15,345 bases of DNA from IDS-8 sp040902105 (lineage in GTDB: Bacteria > Pseudomonadota > Gammaproteobacteria > Steroidobacterales > Woeseiaceae): the NCBI GenBank assembly GCA_040902105.1, contig JBBDXW010000064.1:1-15345 (forward strand), given 5' to 3'. This document shows, piece by piece, positions 6,813 to 13,456 of the stretch. The notes beneath the pieces were generated by a model. It was given only the letters and a program-made list of their open reading frames with translations. It made no database searches and had not been told where the DNA came from. Made by a program: the position numbers and the translations under genes. Each line of letters starts with the position of its first letter. The stretch's first letter is position 1.

Positions 6813-7661
6813 TCACCGCCAGGAAAAATTCGGTTCGACCCCGTTATTGCTGCGATTGCCGCCGAGCTGCTGAATGGCGGCGGCGGCGTGCCGCGCGCCG
6901 GCCTCGAGGCTCGCCGTCACCGGTGCGCCATGGCAATGCCGGCTTAAGAAACCGGCCGCGAAGGCGTCGCCGGCGCCGGTCGTGTCGACGACGGCCGGCA
7001 CCGGTATCGCGGCCTGCCGGTGGGTGCGGGATCCGTCATACGCCAGGCTTCCCGCGCCGCCCAGGGTCACCACCAGCAACCGGTCCCGATCGCGGGCGAG
7101 CTGCCCGATCGCGGCCAGTACTTCCGAGTCGGCGACGTGCAGCCCGAAGAAGGCGACGTCGACGTGCGCAAGCGAACGTTCGAGCAACGCGAAGTCCGGG
7201 TGCTGGCGGAAATCGGCGAAGTCGACCGCGAGATCGCCGCGTCGCGGCACCTTCAACACCGCGTCGAACAAGCCCGCGACCTGGACGAAGTGCGGCGTCA
7301 CCAGCCAGCCGGCCTGCTCGATGACGGCACGTTGCCTCGCCGACGGCCGAAAGCGCTCCAGCACGCCGGCATCGTAACTCGTGAAACGCCGCTCCCCGTC
7401 GGGTTCCAGCGCGATACGTTGCACCGGGGTCGTGCCGTCCAGCGTTGTGAAGTCGCACTCGACCCCACCCGTCTTCAAGGCGTTGCGGACCAAGGCCGCG
7501 GCCCGGTCCGTGCCGAGCGCCGAGACGATCGTGATCGCGTCGTCCGGCGGGAACGCACGCCTCGCCTGCAGCGCAAAGTTGAGCGTGATGCCGCCCGGCA
7601 GCCGATCGCCGGTCGTCTCGTACTCGTCGATTCCGCAGTCGCCGAGGCAGACGACGTTCAT
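6813..7661 (-). CDS. PfkB/ribokinase-family sugar kinase, FrlD (fructoselysine 6-kinase)-like
   Basis: A 282-aa PfkB-family kinase. It has the N-terminal GDCGIDEY strand, the substrate-site GGITLNFA (23-30), VTLGGAGSLAYDG (198-210), and the anion-hole and base motif DTTGAGDAFAAGFL (226-239) with catalytic D232. The short N-terminus, the VDFADF and VDVAFFG segments and the overall length resemble FrlD of enteric bacteria, which phosphorylates fructoselysine at O6, more than ribokinase or fructokinase (judged by eye). ATG 7661 overlaps the stop of the BtpA gene as ATGA; the frame is open further upstream but only as a shadow. The last 13 residues come from a repeat-like sequence (GGGGTCGAACCGAAT) and are probably a recent tail. 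Substrate is inferred from the operon, not shown. Confidence 0.85.
   Translation of the reverse strand: MNVVCLGDCGIDEYETTGDRLPGGITLNFALQARRAFPPDDAITIVSALGTDRAAALVRNALKTGGVECDFTTLDGTTPVQRIALEPDGERRFTSYDAGVLERFRPSARQRAVIEQAGWLVTPHFVQVAGLFDAVLKVPRRGDLAVDFADFRQHPDFALLERSLAHVDVAFFGLHVADSEVLAAIGQLARDRDRLLVVTLGGAGSLAYDGSRTHRQAAIPVPAVVDTTGAGDAFAAGFLSRHCHGAPVTASLEAGARHAAAAIQQLGGNRSNNGVEPNFSWR
6828..6842 (+). repeat. 15-bp inverted repeat, left copy
   Basis: ATTCGGTTCGACCCC is the exact reverse complement of 9879-9893. The pair brackets the three-gene operon, with this copy inside the last codons of the kinase gene. Similarity does not extend to either side. A 15-mer match in a GC-rich window could be chance (by rough expectation about one in ten such windows), so it is recorded as a repeat without claiming transposition. 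Confidence 0.5.
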
Positions 7662-8461
7662 CGCAGGCGGGCGACGCTGGTGACGACCCGCCGCACGGAT
7701 TCGGCGTCGACGATCTTGTTGCGCATCAGCGAGGTCCCGACGATCGCTCCAGCGCATTCGCGGAGCAGCTCTTCGGCATTCGCCGCGGCGAGGCCGCTGC
7801 CGATCAGCACCGGCACGTCCAGCCCGCTGGCGCGAACTCCCTCCGCCGCCTCCCTCAGGTGCTCGACCGCCGGCGCGTCGCCGGTGGCATCGCCCGTGAC
7901 TACCACGGCATCGGCCTTGTGTATGCAGGCCAGTCGCGCCGACTCCGACAACGGCCGCGCCTCGATCATCGTCGCGTACTTGACCTGTATGTCCGCCAGG
8001 ATCAGCACGTCTTCGGCGTCGATACTCGCGCGGTAGCGAATGAGCCGTTCCGCATCGATCGCGAACTCTCCGTATCCGGGCCGCGTCATCTTGTCGACGA
8101 AGTAATCGGTGCGAATGAATTTCGCGCCGCACATGTGCGCGACCGCGAGCGAGGCCTCCGGGTCGTTCAACAGTATCTCGCAGCCGACGACGATGTCCCG
8201 GCGCCGCTCCACGACCGTGCGCGTGATGCGCGTCATCGCGGTGAGTGTCTCGGGACAGGCGGCGATGCGATGCGGACGATCGTACTCGTTCTCGATCAGC
8301 ACGCCATCGACCTTCTCGTTCTCGAGCACGCGCAGGTCGTCGAGCGCGCTCTGCACGACGCGGTCTATCCCTGGGGACTCCGGGTAACCCGGCAGCGGCG
8401 GCAGGTGGATCAGGCCGATGAGCGGCAGCGGGCCGGGAAAGAGCTCGCGGAAACGGCTCAT
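7658..8461 (-). CDS. BtpA/SgcQ-family TIM-barrel protein
   Basis: A 267-aa protein of the BtpA family, to which E. coli SgcQ and cyanobacterial BtpA belong. Typical blocks are LIGLIHLPPLPGYP (14-27), VDGVLIENEYDRP (51-63), the VGCEILLNDPEASLA strand-turn (92-106), ILADIQVKYA (154-163), ADAVVVTGDATG (183-194), and a phosphate-binding-like VLIGSGLAAANAEELL (218-233) followed by AIVGTSLM. The last two resemble the C-terminal phosphate-gripping loops of TIM-barrel lyases and isomerases, suggesting a phosphorylated substrate. The biochemical role of the family is not firmly established. It shares 4-nt ATGA overlaps with the permease upstream and the kinase downstream. A lyase or isomerase acting on the kinase product is the natural guess (inference). 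No signal peptide. Confidence 0.87.
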   Translation of the reverse strand: MSRFRELFPGPLPLIGLIHLPPLPGYPESPGIDRVVQSALDDLRVLENEKVDGVLIENEYDRPHRIAACPETLTAMTRITRTVVERRRDIVVGCEILLNDPEASLAVAHMCGAKFIRTDYFVDKMTRPGYGEFAIDAERLIRYRASIDAEDVLILADIQVKYATMIEARPLSESARLACIHKADAVVVTGDATGDAPAVEHLREAAEGVRASGLDVPVLIGSGLAAANAEELLRECAGAIVGTSLMRNKIVDAESVRRVVTSVARLR

Positions 8462-9822
8462 CGCGCTTCCTCTGCCGCGAGCCCGTCGCGTCGCGTGAGC
8501 ACGCGGTAGACCGGGATGCCGGCCAGCGTCAGCCCGGTGCCGATCAGGCTTTCGACCGGGTTGTAGACGAGCGCCGCCACGAGGAACACGGCCATCACGA
8601 CGATGAACACGGCGGGCAGGACGGGGTAACCCGGCAGGCCGAAGCCGCTCCGGCCCAGTCTCGGGCGCAACCGGTAGATGGAGGAAACCATCAGGATGTT
8701 CATGAACTGAAAGGGCACGACGAAGAAGGTCACGATGCGGGAGAACGAGCCGAAGAAGAACAACGCCAGAATAGCGAGTGCGGAGCCCGCCAGGATGGCG
8801 CCGGCCGGCACCGACGACCCGGGCGACACCCAGGCAACCGCGCGGAACGCCGGCCCGAGCGCGGTGCCCCGGGCCCGCCCGACGTACTCGGAGGCTGCCG
8901 CATAGTAAATCCGCGGCAGCGTCATCACGAGTCCGCCGAGGGCGCCGAAGATGGAGAGGGTCATGAACGCGGCCAGCAGCGCGCCGCCGTTCTCACCGAA
9001 CGCCGCTTCCGCCACTCGCGTCGCCACCAGGGTCGGCGCCTCGCGCATCGCATCGAGCGGCACCACCCGCAGGAACGCGAAATTGACGAGCAGGTAGATC
9101 AGGGTGATGCCCAGTACGCCAACTCCCATGGCGAGCGGAAAGTTGCGTTCGGCATTGCGCACCTCACCGGCAATATGCGAGGCGTCGATCCAGCCGTCGT
9201 AGGTGAAAAGCACGATCGCGACGCCGAGACCGACGATCCGTACGAGGTCCCCCAGGCTGCCGTCCGCCGCCCCCGAACCGCCTCCGGATGGCGGCGTCGG
9301 CGAAGCGATGATGAGGCCCCCATAGATGAGCGCCGCAAGACCAGTGACCTTGATTGCCGTGAGCACGACCTGGGTCCCGCCGCCCCATTCCGCGCCGCGC
9401 AGGTTGACGAGGACGAAGAACACGATGGCGCCCGTGGCCCACACAAGGATCGCCCGTGGGTCGCCGGTGCCGAGGACGTTATCCGCCAGCTCGCCGAACA
9501 GAATGGCGACGCCGGCGATGGCGCCGGGCCCGCTCACGAGAATGAGCATCCAGACCTGCATGAAACCGGCGAAAGGCCCGTAGGCTTCCGTCAGCGCATG
9601 ATAGGCGACGCCCGCGCGCGGCAGCAGTGCCGCAAGCTCGCCCAGTGTGAGTGCGCCGCACAGCGTGATCAGCCCGCACAAGAGCCAGAACGCGTACACC
9701 TGCCATTCGGCCGTGACCACGGCTGCGAGCTGTCCGGGCGTGAAGAAGATGCCGGACCCGAGCATGTCGCCCATCACCACCGCGAGAACCGTGGAAAAGC
9801 CGAGCTTGCGCCTGAGCGTCAC
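8458..9822 (-). CDS. APC-superfamily amino-acid-type permease
   Basis: A 454-aa integral membrane protein, about twelve hydrophobic segments by eye, of the amino acid/polyamine/organocation superfamily. TM1 carries MLGSGIFFTPG (20-30), whose GSGIF break forms the substrate and Na+/H+ site in LeuT-fold carriers; TM6 has LFTYDGWIDASHIAGEVRN, with the conserved Y/W-G unwound region and GE. GTG at 9822 is preferred because VTLRRKLGF is the normal APC N-terminus; the longer frame to 9963 runs through repeat-like DNA. The ribosome site is weak. The protein is first in a three-gene overlapping operon with a BtpA protein and an FrlD-like kinase. E. coli FrlA, the fructoselysine carrier, belongs to the same superfamily, so an amino-acid-sugar conjugate is a plausible cargo (inference). 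Confidence 0.9.
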   Translation of the reverse strand: MTLRRKLGFSTVLAVVMGDMLGSGIFFTPGQLAAVVTAEWQVYAFWLLCGLITLCGALTLGELAALLPRAGVAYHALTEAYGPFAGFMQVWMLILVSGPGAIAGVAILFGELADNVLGTGDPRAILVWATGAIVFFVLVNLRGAEWGGGTQVVLTAIKVTGLAALIYGGLIIASPTPPSGGGSGAADGSLGDLVRIVGLGVAIVLFTYDGWIDASHIAGEVRNAERNFPLAMGVGVLGITLIYLLVNFAFLRVVPLDAMREAPTLVATRVAEAAFGENGGALLAAFMTLSIFGALGGLVMTLPRIYYAAASEYVGRARGTALGPAFRAVAWVSPGSSVPAGAILAGSALAILALFFFGSFSRIVTFFVVPFQFMNILMVSSIYRLRPRLGRSGFGLPGYPVLPAVFIVVMAVFLVAALVYNPVESLIGTGLTLAGIPVYRVLTRRDGLAAEEAR

Positions 9823-9878
9823 ACTTTGAATCCGGGGAATGACCGGGAGTGAAGTGTAAGTCAGTTTGCAGGCTCTAA

Positions 9879-9893
9879 GGGGTCGAACCGAAT
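9879..9893 (-). repeat. 15-bp inverted repeat, right copy
   Basis: GGGGTCGAACCGAAT, exact reverse complement of 6828-6842. It lies 57 nt upstream of the permease start, so the two copies enclose the whole operon. No target-site duplication is visible outside the pair. Confidence 0.5.
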
Positions 9894-9990
9894 GGGAATG
9901 CGGAACTGCAGTGCCTTGCCCAACTCCTCCGCCGCTTTGCCGGCGAAAACTTCGTTGGCCCACTTACGGGTCTTGATGGAAAGCCAACCT

Positions 9991-10089
9991 AATGGCATGG
10001 CGCCCGTTGCAAATTCAGTACTCAGCATGACAATGCATAACCGACTCACACAAATCTCGCACGTGGCAATTCCGTAGGTTGCTGCGCAT
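9991..10089 (-). repeat. Degenerate repeat R1 (related to R2 at 13306-13390)
   Basis: Both copies run from AATGGCA through CGTTGCAnATTCAG to GCTGCGCAT with many substitutions and one gap of about 14 nt. On the minus strand the same frame is kept: R1 reads CEICVSRLCIVMLSTEFATG, R2 reads CENCVTQLGIVVLSPECATG. Conservation of the reading suggests a decayed coding segment, perhaps the tail of a mobile-element gene, but I do not recognise the family. Confidence 0.55.
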
Positions 10090-10269
10090 TAGGCGCTCGC
10101 CGGCTCGGCAACTGATCCGTCCGAATCGCCGATGAGATACACGGTTCTCTTAGTCGGGCAACAGCCGATTTGGCCAAGGAGCAGTCATTCGAGTCGCGCG
10201 AGATCCGGCGTTGCAGCGGGCCCAAGCCGGCGTATCCAGCCAGTTGATGACTTACCATATCGATACTTG

Positions 10270-10493
10270 CTGATCCTCAGGTAAGAACATTCGATCTCTT
10301 TGTGTGATGCCGCGCCAAAGATCCGCGACAACCTGATCCGACAGTTCCCGATGATCAAGCCGCCAGCGATCAGCACCATCCACGCTGTCCTCGATCGTCA
10401 TGGCCCCGTGAGGCACAGGAAGCGCCGACGCCACAAGATCCAAGGCACGACACTGGCCGCGGCGCACTGTGTGCCGATTACAAGGGCGAGCTA
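10270..10493 (+). pseudogene. IS481-type (DDE integrase-core) transposase remnant
   Basis: In one frame the DNA reads LILR, stop, EH...AAPKIRDNLIRQFP, then PAISTIHAVLDRHG, and a basic HRKRRRHKIQGTTLAAA; shifting frame near 10460 gives ALCADYKGEL. Together these follow the linker between the helix-turn-helix region and the DDE core of IS481-family transposases, in which WCADYKGEF holds the first catalytic Asp. There is an in-frame TAA (10282-10284), a frameshift before 10464 and a Trp-to-Cys change. Everything before LILR and after GEL is missing, so it is inert. No terminal inverted repeats remain. Confidence 0.7.
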
Positions 10494-10600
10494 GGCAGAG
10501 CTAATCTACGCAAAATTCACGCACGGAAATTTGATACTTTCGACGTCAACCGAAGCCCGCGGGTCGCCCGGCACCCGTCGAAACCAGGGAGTCCAACACC

Positions 10601-11287
10601 ATGCCGCGTTACCGAAACCCGCGCCAGCGTCGCTTCACGCCGCGTTCCCGACGTCCCCTCGCCCATCTTTGGCGCACCTTCCTGACCGGTCTCGTCGCCA
10701 TAATCCCGCTGGGGGTCACCGGATATCTGGCGTACTGGCTGTTTACCGCTGCTGATTCCCTGTTCAGCGGCATCGGACAGGCACTGCTGCCAACGGGATG
10801 GTACTTTCCCGGTCTGGGCCTCATCGTCGCCGTGCTGGCAGTGCTGGCCTTCGGCGCCGTTCTCAACGCCTGGGTCTTCGGCCGGCTGATGCTCAGGCTG
10901 GGTACGCGGCTGTTGGAGCGGATACCGCTCATCAAGACCGTGTACGGCGGTGTCCGCGACCTGATGCTGTTCGTGGCGCGCCCACCGGACGCCGGAAACC
11001 GTCATGTCGTTCTTGTCGCGCTTCCGGGGGACATACGCCTGATCGGCTTCATCACCGACACGGCACCGGCGCAGGCGGTACCGGAACTGACTCTCGACGA
11101 CGGCGAAACGGTGGTGGCAGTGTACCTGCCCATGAGCTACCAAATCGGCGGCTACGCGCTGTATCTTCCGGAACGCTGCCTTCAGCGGCTGGAGATGCCC
11201 GTGGAAGAAGCCATGCGCATGGTGCTTACCGCCGGCATGAACCGGCCCCGCACGGACAGCCCGGCCGAGCAACAGCGCGTGACCTGA
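10601..11287 (+). CDS. DUF502-family inner-membrane protein
   Basis: A 228-aa protein of the DUF502 family. A basic N-terminus (1-23, eleven Arg) precedes TM1 (about 26-49, FLTGLVAIIPLGVTGYLAYW), a short periplasmic loop, and TM2 (about 69-92). The diagnostic block ERIPLIKTVYGGVRD follows at 107-120, then a soluble beta-rich domain containing VYLPMSYQIGGYALYLP and a closing amphipathic helix. Length is normal. ATG 10601 has AGGGAG about 9 nt upstream. The family's function is unknown; members sit in the cytoplasmic membrane. It is followed 64 nt later by the exported-protein gene in the same direction, possibly co-transcribed. Upstream is transposase debris, so its promoter lies within about 100 nt. 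Confidence 0.92.
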   Translation: MPRYRNPRQRRFTPRSRRPLAHLWRTFLTGLVAIIPLGVTGYLAYWLFTAADSLFSGIGQALLPTGWYFPGLGLIVAVLAVLAFGAVLNAWVFGRLMLRLGTRLLERIPLIKTVYGGVRDLMLFVARPPDAGNRHVVLVALPGDIRLIGFITDTAPAQAVPELTLDDGETVVAVYLPMSYQIGGYALYLPERCLQRLEMPVEEAMRMVLTAGMNRPRTDSPAEQQRVT

Positions 11288-11351
11288 GAGCGCCTGATGC
11301 GGGCTGTTGAGATTTGCGCGTACAATCCTCGATGCATCCCGGGAGGCTGGC

Positions 11352-12473
11352 ATGCAACCGCCGGATGATATCCGCTCAACAGGACACCCATGGGTCGTCG
11401 TGGTGGTTGTACTTGGAATGAATGCAATCGGGGGCGCTGTTGCCGCACAGTCAACGCAGCAACAGTCACCGCCACTCGAGCCCGCAATCCCCCGGCCGTC
11501 ATGGCTGGAGCGCGTGCCGCTGCCTATCGAGCCGAAGGGACTTCCGTCCGAGGATGCTCCTGAGCTTTGCGAGGACAAGCCCGGCGGACAGGCCTGGATC
11601 GATCGAGTGCATGCGGAGTTCTACAGAACGATTTGCCTGTCGGCGGCCCGGTTCGATGGCTTCTTCGGCAATGCCCGTTTCGACGACGAATATCAGGCCA
11701 CGCACGGCAGTCTCGCTGTGGGTGCGCTTTGGGACGAGCGCGATCATTGGGATCCGAGCGTTCGGTTCCGCGTGCACGTAGAGCTGCCGCAACTGAGCGA
11801 GCGCTTTAATGCATTTATCGGCCGGCTCGATGCCGACGAATACGTGACCGAGTTGCGCGACGACTTCGACACACTACCCCGGCAATTTGCACGGGAAGAC
11901 GACGACGCAGTGTTGTTCGGCCTGGGGTACCGCCAGCCCGGTCGGGTGGGTGGGCACTTCGATGCGGGTGTGGGCGCCAAGCTCCGCTCTCCCTTGGAAC
12001 CCTACGTCAAGGGTACTTACCGCCTCGGGGTGCCGTTCGGCAACCGAAACCTCCTTCGCCTGGACGAAACAATTTTCTGGGAAGAGGATGAGGGGTTCGG
12101 GGCGACTACGCGCGTCGACCTGGAGCGCTCGCTCGGCGAGGACTTCCTCGTGCGCTGGACCGGCTCGGGCAGGTTTACTGAGGGGACCGAGGGCGTGCGC
12201 TGGTTCTCAAGCCTGACGCTCTATCAAAACCTCGGCGACGGGCGTGCCTTTGCCTATGAGGCCGGGATCTCCGGAGAGTCCGATCGAGAAGTTTCCGTCG
12301 CCGACTATGGGCTGCGGGCAATCTACCGGCGCCGCATTCACCTGGAGTGGTTATTTCTCGAGCTGCGTTCGAGCATCACGTGGCCGCGCGAAACCCTGCT
12401 CGAACGCCGCGAGCTCAATTGGGGGGTGGGTTTTGCACTCGAGATGTTGTTCGGCGAACGCACGAGCAGATGA
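11352..12473 (+). CDS. Exported, probably outer-membrane beta-barrel-type hypothetical protein
   Basis: A 373-aa protein that I cannot assign to a named family. From ATG 11352 (GGGAGG 5 nt upstream) the N-terminus has a hydrophobic core with six consecutive valines (15-20) and a cleavage-like AVAA-Q at 30-33. After a Pro/Gln-rich linker comes WLERVPLP, a region with two cysteines (about 72 and 95), and then many alternating aromatic/polar strands (FRVHVELPQL, GHFDAGVGAKL, FLVRWTGSGRF, LNWGVGFALEMLF) in the style of outer-membrane barrels. The pre-hydrophobic segment is acidic (PDD) rather than basic, unusual for a signal peptide; a TTG at 11307 would add basic residues but has no ribosome site. 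It follows the DUF502 gene by 64 nt. A -10-like TACAAT at 11321 lacks a good -35. Confidence 0.75.
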   Translation: MQPPDDIRSTGHPWVVVVVVLGMNAIGGAVAAQSTQQQSPPLEPAIPRPSWLERVPLPIEPKGLPSEDAPELCEDKPGGQAWIDRVHAEFYRTICLSAARFDGFFGNARFDDEYQATHGSLAVGALWDERDHWDPSVRFRVHVELPQLSERFNAFIGRLDADEYVTELRDDFDTLPRQFAREDDDAVLFGLGYRQPGRVGGHFDAGVGAKLRSPLEPYVKGTYRLGVPFGNRNLLRLDETIFWEEDEGFGATTRVDLERSLGEDFLVRWTGSGRFTEGTEGVRWFSSLTLYQNLGDGRAFAYEAGISGESDREVSVADYGLRAIYRRRIHLEWLFLELRSSITWPRETLLERRELNWGVGFALEMLFGERTSR

Positions 12474-12497
12474 ACAGCACAGGCGCTGTTGCAGTAT

Positions 12498-12530
12498 CAA
12501 AAAACAACAGACGAAGCAAGCCTCGTCTGC
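12498..12530 (-). terminator. Rho-independent terminator of the ABM-domain gene
   Basis: A perfect 7-bp stem CAGACGA/TCGTCTG (12508-12514 with 12523-12529) and an 8-nt loop is followed, on the minus strand, by TTGTTTTTTG. It lies 22 nt past the stop of the minus-strand gene at 12552. There is no T-run in the plus direction, so the convergent plus gene at 12473 would rely on other signals. Confidence 0.75.
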
Positions 12531-12551
12531 TGTAAAGCTACTTTAGTGGTA

Positions 12552-12875
12552 TCAGGCCGCTTTGAGCTTGGCAGCGATCTTGTGGAACGTGGAGTTGGCA
12601 ACCTCGTAGGTTTTAACCCGCTGTGTTCCGTCAACCAGTTTCGACAGAAGCTTGGTCACTTCTGCGTAAGGCCCGCTTTTGTAAGCTTCGGCGCTTTCCT
12701 TACTGTCCCACAGACTCACCGCGAACGCTTCCTTGCCGGCCGGGTCAACAAAGGCAATCTCGTCCTGAAATCCCTTCTGCTTGCACAGCAGGGGGATGAT
12801 TTCCGCCTCCAGTTTCTGGGTAAATTCGGCCCTGCTGTTGGGCTTCAGGTCCATTGATACTTGACGTGCATACAT
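12552..12875 (-). CDS. Antibiotic biosynthesis monooxygenase (ABM)-like small protein
   Basis: The 107-aa product shows the dimeric alpha/beta ferredoxin-like (ABM/EthD-type) layout: MYARQVSMDLKP strand, helix RAEFTQKLEAEIIPLLCKQ (15-33), then GFQDEIAFVDPAGKEAFAVSLWDSKESAEAY, with the typical F...LWDSKE.A.AY run (51-65), and a C-terminal strand RVKTYEV. Such proteins range from heme or quinol monooxygenases to stress-linked proteins of unknown activity; no catalytic residues can be pinned down. ATG 12875 follows GGGAGA by 5 nt. A clear terminator follows. The gene is monocistronic; its 5' end overlaps a broken ORF on the other strand. Confidence 0.85.
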   Translation of the reverse strand: MYARQVSMDLKPNSRAEFTQKLEAEIIPLLCKQKGFQDEIAFVDPAGKEAFAVSLWDSKESAEAYKSGPYAEVTKLLSKLVDGTQRVKTYEVANSTFHKIAAKLKAA

Positions 12876-13134
12876 ATCGTTCTCCCGTCCTTGTGTTCCC
12901 GGGCAGCCGAAGAAATTTGAGTTCGTTGAGAAAGAACTCGACGGCCCTCTCGAGGTCGAGCCGGGGTTCACTGAATTCCTTCAAGACGCTACGCTCAGCG
13001 GTAACGTTACCCGCGATGAAATGGAATTTCTGGGAAGGTTGCGATTCAAGGGCAGACGGCCTGGCCCACTCTATTATTACCGAGAGCTGCAGAACCTCAG
13101 GGACCCGTTGCATTTTCGAGCCGTAGAGCGGTAA
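12865..13134 (+). pseudogene. 5'-truncated small conserved-looking ORF
   Basis: The plus frame is open from 12865 to TAA 13132 and looks strongly protein-like: KKFEFVEKELDGPLEV, then TEFLQDATLSGNVTRDEMEF, then GPLYYYRELQNLRDPLHF. There is no ATG, GTG or TTG in the first 50 or so codons, and the front runs antisense over the start of the ABM gene. I therefore read it as the last 75-80 residues of a small gene that has lost its start, probably by the rearrangement that brought the ABM gene next to it. Family not recognised with certainty. A non-standard start would be the alternative. Confidence 0.5.
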
Positions 13135-13219
13135 CCATTAAACCGCTCGATGCTCCGCTCACACAGGGCTTACCAGTCAATCGGGAATTTATGCGACAAT
13201 CGTAACTGATTGAAAAATA

Positions 13220-13264
13220 TGGCGCGCCCGACAAGATTCGAACTTGTGACCCCTGCCTTCGGAG
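13220..13264 (-). other. 3' fragment of tRNA-Arg(CCG), probable integration attachment site
   Basis: On the minus strand this 45-nt stretch starts in the anticodon loop (CTCCGAA, anticodon CCG), continues with the 3' anticodon strand GGCAG, a GGGTC variable region, a perfect T-arm (ACAAG-TTCGAAT-CTTGT), the acceptor strand CGGGCGC, discriminator G and an encoded CCA. The 5' half (acceptor, D-arm, 5' anticodon strand) is absent; the sequence further 5' has no tRNA character. A piece running from anticodon loop to CCA is the classic duplicated target of tyrosine-recombinase islands, so the element would extend rightward from 13265 and an intact tRNA-Arg would lie beyond the window. Confidence 0.8.
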
Positions 13265-13286
13265 ATCGAATGTTCAATCGTAAGTG
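13258..13286. repeat. 29-bp junction repeat, copy 2 (partner at 5572-5600)
   Basis: Same orientation and 28/29 identity with 5572-5600. The left 7-8 bases belong to the tRNA anticodon region; the rest is what would be the element side of the junction. Confidence 0.7.
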
Positions 13287-13305
13287 ACTGAGTTAATTAT
13301 CATCA

Positions 13306-13390
13306 AATGGCAGGATGCCCGTTGCACATTCAGGACTGAGCACAACGATGCCGAGCTGAGTCACACAGTTCTCACACAGTAGCTGCGCAT
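13306..13390 (-). repeat. Degenerate repeat R2 (related to R1 at 9991-10089)
   Basis: On the minus strand it encodes CENCVTQLGIVVLSPECATG followed by ILPFDDN and a stop, aligning in frame with R1. It lies about 40 nt inside the supposed element from the tRNA fragment. Confidence 0.55.
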
Positions 13391-13456
13391 GTTACTGCAC
13401 CAACCGAGCCGTACGAGAAGGTGGCAAAGCAATACCGCAAGGCTGGCACCGGCCAG

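Larger units (their letters stand above)
9823..10269. other. Non-coding or decayed stretch between permease operon and transposase remnant
   Basis: No convincing intact gene. A minus-strand frame (9861-10049) ends in KTRKWANEVFAGKAAEELGKA-type helical sequence and could be the C-terminal scrap of an unknown gene; its 5' part is the R1 repeat. The stretch also holds the right copy of the 15-bp inverted repeat and must contain the promoter of the permease operon, though no clear -35/-10 pair stands out. From 10090 to 10260 I see nothing recognisable. Confidence 0.5.
13135..13456. other. Gene-free boundary region with tRNA fragment and repeats
   Basis: No coding region is supported. The stretch holds the tRNA-Arg fragment, a pair of 17-bp imperfect repeats (13197-13213 and 13275-13291, 15 of 17 identical) on either side of it, the second copy of the 29-bp junction repeat, and the R2 repeat. 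It looks like the end of an integrated element. Confidence 0.6.

Noticed and set aside
7020..8036. Long plus-strand ORF across the kinase and BtpA genes
   Set aside because: Composition is a mirror of the minus-strand genes and no motif is visible.
6813..8132. A 439-codon version of the kinase gene
   Set aside because: The extra 156 codons are an Arg-rich shadow of the BtpA gene. The kinase starts naturally at ATG 7661 with an ATGA overlap.
9823..9963. 47-residue N-terminal extension of the permease
   Set aside because: It runs through repeat-like DNA and precedes the standard APC N-terminus.
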